Source of the DNA: Hyphomicrobiales bacterium
Lineage (GTDB): Bacteria; Pseudomonadota; Alphaproteobacteria; Rhizobiales; Aestuariivirgaceae
NCBI GenBank assembly: GCA_003151375.1
Contig: PLXI01000197.1
Span: 526 to 5,585 of the forward strand
Reading direction: 5' to 3'
Length of the DNA: 5,060 nucleotides
Below, piece after piece: positions 1-5,060 of the stretch. Below the pieces are notes generated by a model. That model made no database searches, was not told the DNA's origin, and worked only from the letters and a program-made list of their open reading frames with translations. A program made the position numbers and the translations under genes. Positions within the stretch are counted from its first letter, which is position 1. The number at the start of each line of letters is the position of its first letter.

Positions 1-886
1 CGTAGAACGGCAGATAATACCACTCAGGCTTAATATGCGCTGGCGTGGCCAGTGGATTGGCCGGAACATAATTTACCGGATCGCCCATATAATTTGGCGC
101 ATAAAACACAAACAATGCATAGACCACCAAAAAGGCCACAATCGCAAAACCGTCTTTGATTGTATAATAAGGGTGGAACGGCACAGTGTCCTTGTCGCTC
201 TTCACTGAAACGCCAGTCGGGTTGTTATTGCCCGGCACATGCAACGCCCAGATATGCAAGATAACAATACCAGCCAAAACGAATGGCAAGAGATAATGCA
301 GCGAGAAAAAGCGGTTCAGCGTTGGGTTATCAACCGAATAACCGCCCCACAGCCAAGTGGTGACATTTGGGCCAACAAAGGGAATGGCTGAGAACAAGTT
401 CGTGATCACTTTGGCGCCCCAGAAGCTCATCTGGCCCCAAGGCAACACATAACCCATGAAGGCTGTTGCCATCATGAGAAGATAAATGATCACACCAATC
501 ATCCACAAAACTTCACGCGGCGCTTTGTAAGAGCCGTAATACATGCCGCGGAACATGTGAATGTAAACGGCGATAAAGAACATTGAGGCGCCGTTCATAT
601 GCAGATAGCGCATCAACCAACCATAGTTCACATCACGCATAATGTGCTCAACTGAGCCAAACGCCATGTCCACCTGCGGCGTGTAATGCATAACCAACAC
701 GACACCAGTGACAATCTGCACCACCAGCATGACGGCGAGAATGCCACCGAAGGTCCACCAATAGTTCAAATTCTTTGGTGTCGGAAAATCTAACGCATGG
801 TCTTTGGTAAAGGCCACAATAGGAAGGCGCTCATGGAACCATTTTCCAAATGCGCTGGTGGGTTGATATTTTGTTGGTCCGCTCAT
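1..886 (-). CDS. petB: Cytochrome b of the bc1 complex, 3' end missing (runs off left edge)
   Basis: Membrane subunit of ubiquinol:cytochrome c oxidoreductase (complex III); it carries both b haems and forms the Qo and Qi quinone sites. I translated it by hand from the ATG at 886: 295 complete codons with no stop before the edge. The N-terminus reads MSGPTKYQPTSAFGKWFHER. Haem ligand pairs are visible as H96/H110 in helix B and H197/H211 in helix D, each 13 residues apart, one off from the Rhodobacter sphaeroides numbering (H97/H111, H198/H212). GYVLPWGQMSFWGA (145-158) and the Qo-site PEWY (287-290) are intact. A full-length protein of this type has over 400 residues, so roughly the last third lies outside the window. 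It begins 14 bases after the petA stop, with a weak GGAA (895-898) as ribosome binding site, so it is very probably co-transcribed with petA. The residues after helix D (PGNNNPTGV) are typical of proteobacterial bc1, not of the split b6 type. Confidence 0.97.
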   Translation of the reverse strand, partial: MSGPTKYQPTSAFGKWFHERLPIVAFTKDHALDFPTPKNLNYWWTFGGILAVMLVVQIVTGVVLVMHYTPQVDMAFGSVEHIMRDVNYGWLMRYLHMNGASMFFIAVYIHMFRGMYYGSYKAPREVLWMIGVIIYLLMMATAFMGYVLPWGQMSFWGAKVITNLFSAIPFVGPNVTTWLWGGYSVDNPTLNRFFSLHYLLPFVLAGIVILHIWALHVPGNNNPTGVSVKSDKDTVPFHPYYTIKDGFAIVAFLVVYALFVFYAPNYMGDPVNYVPANPLATPAHIKPEWYYLPFY

Positions 887-900
887 GTTTTTAATTCCAC

Positions 901-1494
901 TCAGCCGATCTGAATTTTGGTGTCAGAAATATATTTATAATTTGGCACTTCAAGATTTTCTGGGGCCGGGCCTTTGCGAATGCGGCCGGCCGTATCATAT
1001 TGCGAACCATGGCATGGGCAGAACCAGCCGCCGGTTTTGGTTGAGCCTTCAACCACCGCAAACTCACGAAGCGGATTGGCACCATCAGGCACACAGCCAA
1101 GATGGGTGCAAACGCCCATCATCACTAAATACTGCTCTTTGCCGCCCACGACGCGGTTATCATCAGTGGCCGCATCGTTTTCTTTACCATTGAGATTGCG
1201 TGCAATCGGGTCCTTCAGATCTTCCATTTTCACGGCTTTGGCGGCATCAATCTCTGGCTTGGTGCGATGGCGCACAAAAACCGGATTGCCGCGCCACTTC
1301 AGCGTTACAGCCTGGCCTTCAGCGATGGGGGCCAAATCCACCTCAATTGAGGCCATGGCCAAAACCGCCGCATCTGGGCTCATCTGGCTGATGAATGGCC
1401 ATAGCGTCAACGCCCCGCCCACACCGGCCACAGCACCCGTAGCAATCATCAAAAAGTCGCGCCGATTGACGCCGTCATGTGCATTGTCGCCCAC
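901..1494 (-). CDS. petA: Rieske iron-sulfur subunit of the bc1 complex
   Basis: Takes electrons from ubiquinol at the Qo site and passes them through its 2Fe-2S cluster to cytochrome c1. The 197-residue protein has a twin-arginine motif (NRRDFL, 10-15), then a hydrophobic segment (about 14-36) that serves as uncleaved Tat signal and membrane anchor, then the soluble cluster domain. Box I is CTHLGC (C129, H131, C134) and box II is CPCHGS (C159, C161, H162). By family rule C129, H131, C159 and H162 bind the cluster, and C134 and C161 form the disulfide. The C-terminus (YDTAGRIRKGPAPENL) is typical of alphaproteobacteria and mitochondria. The two boxes lie ten residues further apart than in R. 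sphaeroides, where the second-box ligands are C149 and H152. The start is GTG: an in-frame TAG lies 15 bases upstream, a Shine-Dalgarno is well placed, and the next ATG would remove the Tat motif. First gene of the petAB(C) operon. Confidence 0.97.
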   Translation of the reverse strand: MGDNAHDGVNRRDFLMIATGAVAGVGGALTLWPFISQMSPDAAVLAMASIEVDLAPIAEGQAVTLKWRGNPVFVRHRTKPEIDAAKAVKMEDLKDPIARNLNGKENDAATDDNRVVGGKEQYLVMMGVCTHLGCVPDGANPLREFAVVEGSTKTGGWFCPCHGSQYDTAGRIRKGPAPENLEVPNYKYISDTKIQIG

Positions 1495-1617
1495 GTCTCT
1501 GATCCTCTAAATAAACCCGCCGCGTTTTGGCATTGCGGCCCCGTAAAGTCTAGCAATATGGATGTCGCAGGGAGGTGCCACATTGCCGCTGGGGATTTTC
1601 ACGCTAAAATGGCGAAA
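1495..1617. promoter_or_regulatory. Divergent control region between petA and trmL
   Basis: Promoters for the bc1 operon (minus) and for the trmL row (plus) should both lie in this gap of about 120 bases. I see no strong match to the sigma-70 consensus on either strand. The best plus-strand candidate is TTGGCA (1527-1532) with TAGCAA (1551-1556) at an 18-base spacing, which is weak. A strong GGAGG lies at 1571-1575 on the plus strand, too far (33 or 42 bases) from the likely trmL ATGs to serve them directly. That a shared promoter region exists is inferred from the divergent layout; no operator palindrome is evident. Confidence 0.4.
1503..1508 (-). promoter_or_regulatory. Ribosome binding site that fixes the GTG start of petA
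   Basis: On the minus strand AGAGGA stands 8 bases before the GTG at 1494-1492. The TAG at 1509-1507, in the petA frame, excludes any longer protein, so this site and the Tat motif together settle the non-ATG start. Confidence 0.75.
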
Positions 1618-2082
1618 ATGACGATAGAAATCGCCCTTTATCAGCCTGACATTGCCCCCAATGCCGCAACCATCGGGCGCATGTGCGCTTGTTTTGGCAT
1701 GGCCCTGACCATTATTGAGCCCGCAGGCTTTGCTTTTACTGATTCCAGCTTCCGGCGCGCCGGAATGGATTATCTTGAGAAGCTTGATCTGCGCCGGGTG
1801 GCCAGTTGGCAGGCCTTTCAGTCCCAATTGGCAGGTCGCCGGCTGGTTTTGCTCTCAACCAAAGCCAGTGTGCCTTACACCGATTTCACCTTTCAGAAAG
1901 GCGACACGTTGTCATTGGGGCGCGAATCAGCAGGTGTACCTGATGAAGTTCACGCCACGATTGCTCACCGCATCAGGATCCCCATGGTTGCAGGCACGCG
2001 CTCGCTCAACGTCGCCATGGCTGCTGCTATCGTGACAGGTGAGGCATTAAGACAAATTGGATCACATAAAACATTGCTCTAG
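1618..2082 (+). CDS. trmL: tRNA (cytidine/uridine-34 2'-O)-methyltransferase TrmL
   Basis: A SPOUT-family enzyme that transfers a methyl group from S-adenosylmethionine to the 2'-OH of the wobble nucleotide in certain leucine tRNAs. With this start it has 154 residues; E. coli TrmL has 157, and the family is a bare SPOUT domain without a separate RNA-binding domain. Visible motifs are IALYQPDIAPN near the N-terminus, IIEPAGF with FRRAGMDYLE (about 45-54), LGRESAGVP (100-108), and IRIPM followed by RSLNVAMAAA (128-137). The last two form the knotted AdoMet-binding region. The start is uncertain. ATG at 1618 best matches family N-termini and overlaps the stop of a possible leader frame (ATGA). 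ATG at 1609 adds three residues and has GGGGA 13 bases upstream. The open frame continues further upstream, but those residues do not resemble the family. It diverges from petA and precedes hemF by 73 bases. Confidence 0.93.
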   Translation: MTIEIALYQPDIAPNAATIGRMCACFGMALTIIEPAGFAFTDSSFRRAGMDYLEKLDLRRVASWQAFQSQLAGRRLVLLSTKASVPYTDFTFQKGDTLSLGRESAGVPDEVHATIAHRIRIPMVAGTRSLNVAMAAAIVTGEALRQIGSHKTLL

Positions 2083-2155
2083 TTTCAATTCGTCGCTCAC
2101 AAAGTGTTCATTATGTGGGGCTTGCAAGTCGAACCAAGGCAAGTAAACAGGAATC

Positions 2156-3004
2156 ATGAAAGCCCAGCTCGAACTTTTGCAAAACACCTCGCGTCAGTGG
2201 TTTGAAACACTGCGTGATGATATCGTGGCCAGCTTGCAAGCCCTGGAAAGTAAATTTTCAGACGCGCATTTCGTTAAATCGCCTTGGACACGACAGGATA
2301 ATGGCGGCGGTGGTGTGATGGCGCTCTTGCAAGGTGAACTGTTTGAAAAAGCCGGTGTGCATTGTTCAACTGTGCATGGTGAGTTTTCGCCCGAGTTCGC
2401 TGCCAACATTCCTGGCGCTTCTGATGATCCACGGTTTTGGGCATCGGGCATCTCGCTCATCATTCATCCCAAAAATCCGCATATTCCGGCTGTTCACATG
2501 AACACCAGACTAGTATGCACCACCAAACATTGGTTTGGTGGCGGCGCTGATCTCACGCCAATGCTGAACCGCAGGCGCACCCAAACTGATCCTGATACTG
2601 TGGCCTTCCACGCCGCCATGAAGGCTGTGTGCGAAGACCATCTCACCGCCGATTATCCGGCCTATAAAAAATTATGTGATGAATATTTCTATTTGCCCCA
2701 CCGCCAAGAAATGCGCGGCATCGGCGGCATCTTCTTTGACAATCTAAATTCTGGAGACATCGCCTCAGACTTGAGCTTTGTGCAAGATGTGGGCAAAAGT
2801 TTTTTAGCTGTCTATCCAAAATTGGTTGAAGCCAATATGGCCAAAAGCTGGAGCAATGAGGATCGGCAAGAACAATTGATCCGCCGCGGCCGTTATGTGG
2901 AATTCAATTTGCTCTATGATCGCGGCACGATCTTCGGGCTGAAAACCGGCGGCAATGTGGAAAGCATCCTGTCATCCTTGCCACCGGAAGTGAAATGGCC
3001 TTAG
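2156..3004 (+). CDS. hemF: Oxygen-dependent coproporphyrinogen III oxidase
   Basis: Catalyses the oxygen-dependent oxidative decarboxylation of two propionate side chains of coproporphyrinogen III, giving protoporphyrinogen IX, in the cytoplasm; a late step of haem synthesis. The 282-residue product is slightly shorter than E. coli HemF (299). Family signatures in order: RQDNGGGG (46-53), FEKAGVHCSTVHGEFS (63-78), PAVHMNTR (111-118) with the conserved His114, WFGGGADLTPM (126-136), CDEYFYLPHRQEMRGIGG (174-191), and GRYVEFNLLYDRGTIFGL (245-262). All conserved blocks are present, so it looks active. AGGA ends only 3 bases before the ATG, a tight spacing, but no other in-frame start nearby fits better. 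It lies 73 bases after trmL and 60 before apt, all in one direction, so an operon is possible; I see no clear promoter of its own. The haem it helps make would supply the neighbouring cytochrome b, though the adjacency need not be functional. Confidence 0.97.
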   Translation: MKAQLELLQNTSRQWFETLRDDIVASLQALESKFSDAHFVKSPWTRQDNGGGGVMALLQGELFEKAGVHCSTVHGEFSPEFAANIPGASDDPRFWASGISLIIHPKNPHIPAVHMNTRLVCTTKHWFGGGADLTPMLNRRRTQTDPDTVAFHAAMKAVCEDHLTADYPAYKKLCDEYFYLPHRQEMRGIGGIFFDNLNSGDIASDLSFVQDVGKSFLAVYPKLVEANMAKSWSNEDRQEQLIRRGRYVEFNLLYDRGTIFGLKTGGNVESILSSLPPEVKWP

Positions 3005-3049
3005 CCCATCGGGCGAGCAAGTTGCAGACTTGCGAGTGCAAAGATGGGC
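3004..3049 (+). repeat. Nested inverted repeat between hemF and apt
   Basis: An outer arm pair GCCCATC (3004-3010) / GATGGGC (3043-3049) encloses an inner pair GCAAGT (3017-3022) / ACTTGC (3028-3033) with a 5-base loop. The outer left arm begins on the last base of the hemF stop. No T-run follows (ATTAAAGAG), so it is not a standard intrinsic terminator. It could be an mRNA 3'-end or processing structure that adjusts expression between the two genes. Confidence 0.5.
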
Positions 3050-3064
3050 CATTAAAGAGAGCTA

Positions 3065-3610
3065 ATGGACCTTCGTACCGGCTTTGACATCAAACGCTAT
3101 ATCCGCACCATTCCGGATTATCCCAAGCCCGGCATTTTGTTTCGTGACATCACCACGCTGCTTTCCAACCTGCACGCTTACCGCGCTGCGGTGGATGAAC
3201 TAGCCTGGCCGTTTCTCACTGGCCAATTCGATTATGTGGCGGGCATTGAGGCGCGCGGCTTTATTCTGGGTGGTGCCGTGGCGCATGCGTTGGGACGCGG
3301 CTTCATACCCATTCGCAAGAAGGGCAAACTGCCCGCAAGAACCATCGGCCAAGAATATGCCTTGGAATATGGCGTGGACACGATTGAGATTCACGCCGAC
3401 GCCATCAAAAAAGACGACCGCATTTTGTTGATTGACGATCTCATCGCCACCGGCGGCACAGCGGGCGCGGCCATTGATCTGATCCGCAAATCCGGCGGTG
3501 AAGTGGTAGCCGCAGCCTTTGTGATTGATCTGCCGGATTTAGGCGGGGCGGATAAGCTCAGAGCCAAGGGCGTGAAAGTGCACACGCTGGTGGGGTTTGA
3601 GGGACACTAG
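3065..3610 (+). CDS. apt: Adenine phosphoribosyltransferase
   Basis: Salvages adenine by joining it to PRPP, giving AMP and pyrophosphate, in the cytoplasm. The 181-residue product is almost the length of E. coli Apt (183). It opens with the typical N-terminus, IRTIPDYPKPGILFRDIT (13-30). It continues with VAGIEARGFILGGAVA (58-73), RKKGKLP (84-90) and the PRPP-binding loop ILLIDDLIATGGTA (120-133), whose adjacent acidic pair (D124, D125) is diagnostic of type I phosphoribosyltransferases. The end (VHTLVGFEGH) is also usual. The ribosome binding site is weak: purine-rich AGAGAG at 3056-3061, only 3 bases before the ATG. It is the last gene of the plus-strand row and converges on the TPR gene, the stop codons being 54 bases apart. 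In several rhizobia, from memory, apt sits beside the cytochrome c1 gene; here it is on the other side of petA, after hemF. Confidence 0.97.
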   Translation: MDLRTGFDIKRYIRTIPDYPKPGILFRDITTLLSNLHAYRAAVDELAWPFLTGQFDYVAGIEARGFILGGAVAHALGRGFIPIRKKGKLPARTIGQEYALEYGVDTIEIHADAIKKDDRILLIDDLIATGGTAGAAIDLIRKSGGEVVAAAFVIDLPDLGGADKLRAKGVKVHTLVGFEGH

Positions 3611-3650
3611 TTCAAGCCACGTTCTTACTGAATCCGAAATGGGCGGTTTG

Positions 3651-3676
3651 AGCAAGCACCGGCACTACTGCTTGCT
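3651..3676. terminator. Possible hairpin between the converging apt and TPR genes
   Basis: AGCAAGCA (3651-3658) and TGCTTGCT (3669-3676) form a perfect 8-base inverted repeat with a 10-base loop, placed 40 bases after the apt stop. The right arm overlaps the last codons and stop of the minus-strand TPR gene. Neither side is followed by a real T-run, so it is at best a weak terminator; position and symmetry are the main support. Confidence 0.35.
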
Positions 3677-4477
3677 TTGCTCATTCCGAGCATTATCCAG
3701 ATAGGTCGCAAAGTCCTCGTTGTCCGGATCGAGCTTCACAGCCATTTCCATATCGGCAATCACACCTTTCCAATCACCACGGGCCTCGTAATAGTAGCGT
3801 GCCCTGAAGGCCAGTGGCTCGGCACTGTCTGGTTTCAGCGATGCAGACTTATTGAAATCAGTAAGTGCCTCACCTTCCCTATGCATTTTCATCTTGAAAT
3901 AGCCGCGCCACATGTAGCCTCTTGAGAAGCGGGGATCGGTTTTGACACATTGGTCCAAGTCGGCCGCAGCCTCATCATATTTCCCGAGATAGTCGTAGCC
4001 AGAGCCTCGACGCAAATAAGCCTCAGCAAGATCAGTGCCTTTCAGGTTTCCCTTGGCAATGGCTATCGTACAAGCGCTGATCGCTACCTCGGCTACGGCG
4101 TCCGGAACGCAGTCTTTGGGGTCGGCAGCTAGTGCCGCTGCAGCGGCATCTCTCTCTTTCAGTTTGAATTTCAATTTGGCTTCGGCGACTAACGCATCGG
4201 GATAAGGGCTGCGAAGGGCCATTGCCTTTTGCAAATCGGCCATGGCCTCATCCAGTTTCCCTAACTCTGTCAGGGCAATGGCACGATTGACATAGCTCGC
4301 GGCAAGCTCCCAACCCTTTAATTTTCCGGACTCGATGGACGCAGTGCAATCACTGACCGCCGTTTCGCCCTTGGCGTCGTTAACACACCCAGCAGGGTTC
4401 GCGGCTTGCGCTGGAGACGTAAGTTGAAACAATAGTATAACAAAGCAAATAAAACTGTGACGGGGCATTGAACTCAT
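3665..4477 (-). CDS. Secreted tetratricopeptide-repeat protein, function unknown
   Basis: I do not recognise a specific gene. The 270-residue product starts with a Sec-type signal peptide: a basic stretch (PRH), a hydrophobic core (about 9-20) and a probable cleavage site SPAQA|AN after residue 25. The mature part is helical and built of TPR-like repeats. The clearest are around 58-92 (YVNRAIALTELGKLDEAMAD), 150-184 (YLRRGSGYDYLGKYDEAAAD), 186-217 (RGYMWRGYFKMKMHREGEAL) and 222-252. A Cys-bearing module occurs twice, at 31-66 and 123-158, with C31/C44 and C123/C136 in the same CX12C spacing; in an exported protein these could form disulfides. TPR arrays bind proteins, so a periplasmic adaptor role is inferred, with no partner visible. 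The start is the ATG at 4477, with AAGGAG 7 bases upstream; a longer reading from a TTG at 4510 would put 11 residues before the signal and lacks such a site. It lies 89 bases from ychF in the same direction. Confidence 0.88.
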   Translation of the reverse strand: MSSMPRHSFICFVILLFQLTSPAQAANPAGCVNDAKGETAVSDCTASIESGKLKGWELAASYVNRAIALTELGKLDEAMADLQKAMALRSPYPDALVAEAKLKFKLKERDAAAAALAADPKDCVPDAVAEVAISACTIAIAKGNLKGTDLAEAYLRRGSGYDYLGKYDEAAADLDQCVKTDPRFSRGYMWRGYFKMKMHREGEALTDFNKSASLKPDSAEPLAFRARYYYEARGDWKGVIADMEMAVKLDPDNEDFATYLDNARNEQSKQ

Positions 4478-4484
4478 GACAAAG

Positions 4485-4490
4485 CTCCTT
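4485..4490 (-). promoter_or_regulatory. Strong ribosome binding site of the TPR gene
   Basis: AAGGAG on the minus strand ends 7 bases before the ATG at 4477. It is the best Shine-Dalgarno in the window and decides against the upstream TTG start at 4510. Confidence 0.8.
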
Positions 4491-4525
4491 GAAAAAGGTC
4501 TTAGTTGCAACGCCTCTTGCCTAGA

Positions 4526-4554
4526 TCTTTATCGCCGTAAAATCTTCGGCGCAA
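4526..4554 (-). promoter_or_regulatory. Candidate promoter for the TPR gene
   Basis: On the minus strand TTGCGC (4554-4549) and TAAAGA (4531-4526) are separated by 17 bases, in the gap after ychF. A start near 4519 would give a leader of about 40 bases. The -10 match is only partial. A 5-base inverted repeat, CGCCG/CGGCG (4533-4537 and 4547-4551, 9-base loop), overlaps the spacer and could instead be the 3' end of the ychF message; it has no T-run. Confidence 0.25.
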
Positions 4555-4566
4555 GCTATCCCTGCC

Positions 4567-5060
4567 TCACGTATTAAACCTGAAATGCATCACATCGCCA
4601 TCCGCCACCACATATTCCTTGCCCTCTAAGCGGAACTTGCCTGCCAGCTTTGCCCCCGCTTCGCCATTGCCTGAAACATAGTCATCATAAGAGATGGTTT
4701 CTGAACGGATGAAGCCCTTTTCAAAATCAGTGTGGATCACGCCCGCGGCGGCTGGCGCTTTGGTGCCACGCGCAATCGTCCACGCGCGGGCCTCTTTCGG
4801 GCCAACCGTGAAATAAGTGAACAATCCAAGCAACTCATAGCCCGCGCGGATCACGCGGTTAAGGCCAGGCTCCGCTAGGCCCACGGCGTCGAGATAATCT
4901 TTCTGATCGGCGAGCGGCAAAATCGCAATCTCGCTTTCAATCTTGGCGGAAACCACCACTGCCAAATTGCCTTCGGATTTCGCAAAGGCCATCACTTTTT
5001 CAGATAAGGCATTGCCTTTATCAGCGCTGGCTTCTTCGACATTGCACACATAAAGCACCG
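4567..5060 (-). CDS. ychF: YchF/Ola1-type GTP/ATP-binding protein, C-terminal part (runs off right edge)
   Basis: YchF is a universally conserved P-loop NTPase of the Obg group that binds ribosomes and is linked to stress responses. Only the last 164 or so of about 365 residues are present, and the frame is open to the edge. The GTG at 5058 is an internal valine (VLYVCNV), not a start. Just after it comes the variant G4 motif NVEE (NxxE), which in YchF/Ola1 replaces NKxD and relaxes GTP specificity towards ATP. Next are the G5-like SAKIESE, the link LNRVIRAGYELLGL, and the TGS domain: TYFTVGPKEARAWTI, GTKAPAAAGVIHTDFEKGFI, and the terminal KEYVVADGDVMHFRFNT. The P-loop and coiled-coil-bearing helical domain are mostly or wholly outside the window. 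The end is intact, stopping at TGA (4569-4567). Gene identity is very secure from the TGS block; co-transcription with the downstream TPR gene is possible but doubtful. Confidence 0.97.
   Translation of the reverse strand, partial: VLYVCNVEEASADKGNALSEKVMAFAKSEGNLAVVVSAKIESEIAILPLADQKDYLDAVGLAEPGLNRVIRAGYELLGLFTYFTVGPKEARAWTIARGTKAPAAAGVIHTDFEKGFIRSETISYDDYVSGNGEAGAKLAGKFRLEGKEYVVADGDVMHFRFNT

Noticed and set aside
974..1510. Long plus-strand open frame (178 codons) opposite petA
   Set aside because: It is the antisense shadow of the Rieske gene; its translation shows no domain and the minus-strand product is certain.
1477..1617. Longer trmL reading of 201 residues from an ATG at 1477
   Set aside because: It would overlap the start of petA by 18 bases, and the extra N-terminal residues do not resemble the TrmL family, which begins a few residues before IALYQP.
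1507..1827. Minus-strand open frame of 106 codons over trmL
   Set aside because: It ends at the TAG just upstream of petA in the same frame, so an upstream fusion to petA was considered; the stop excludes it, and the translation is an antisense shadow of trmL.
2121..2143. CTTGC...GCAAG half-sites upstream of hemF as a regulator-binding site
   Set aside because: Only five bases per arm with 13 between, matching no known haem or oxygen regulator box; too weak to call.
2194..2463. Minus-strand open frame of 89 codons inside hemF
   Set aside because: It lies wholly inside conserved hemF coding sequence, with low-complexity translation (PPPPLS) and no ribosome binding site support.
4478..4510. 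TTG start at 4510 for the TPR protein
   Set aside because: It would place 11 residues before the signal peptide and has no ribosome binding site as good as the AAGGAG serving the ATG at 4477.
5056..5058. GTG at 5058 as the start of a 163-residue protein
   Set aside because: The codon is the valine of the conserved YchF segment VLYVCNV; the gene is truncated by the window edge, not short.

Overview
The window carries ordinary core genes of an aerobic alphaproteobacterium, most likely in or near the Hyphomicrobiales (Rhizobiales). The evidence is a bc1-type cytochrome b of the unsplit proteobacterial/mitochondrial kind, a Rieske protein with the alphaproteobacterial end of the CPCHGS(Q/H)YD.AGRIRKGPAPENL type, a TrmL whose central and C-terminal motifs look rhizobial, and moderate GC content by eye. 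The genus cannot be fixed from this sequence.

Layout: on the minus strand, positions 1-1494 hold the start of the bc1 operon, petA (Rieske, GTG start) followed after 14 bases by petB (cytochrome b, cut by the left edge); cytochrome c1 would be expected beyond the window. Divergent from it across about 120 bases, a plus-strand row runs trmL (tRNA 2'-O-methyltransferase), hemF (oxygen-dependent coproporphyrinogen oxidase) and apt (adenine phosphoribosyltransferase), with gaps of 73 and 60 bases. Converging on apt, the minus strand carries a secreted tetratricopeptide-repeat protein of unknown role (3665-4477) and then the 3' part of ychF (4567-5060), which runs off the right edge. No stretch over 300 bases lacks a gene.

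How the genes fit together: petA and petB encode two of the three catalytic subunits of ubiquinol:cytochrome c oxidoreductase. HemF makes protoporphyrinogen IX on the way to the haem that cytochrome b needs, and it needs oxygen, which fits aerobic respiration. TrmL, Apt and YchF are housekeeping proteins in tRNA modification, purine salvage and translation or stress physiology. The TPR protein has its own strong ribosome binding site and seems to be a separate unit.

I found no mobile element, CRISPR array, RNA gene or sign of a new multi-gene system. The points worth a second look are modest: a loop about ten residues longer than usual between the two cluster-binding boxes of the Rieske protein, a duplicated CX12C module in the secreted TPR protein, a possible short leader reading frame joined to trmL by an ATGA overlap, a nested inverted repeat between hemF and apt, and the position of apt on the hemF side rather than next to the cytochrome c1 gene.
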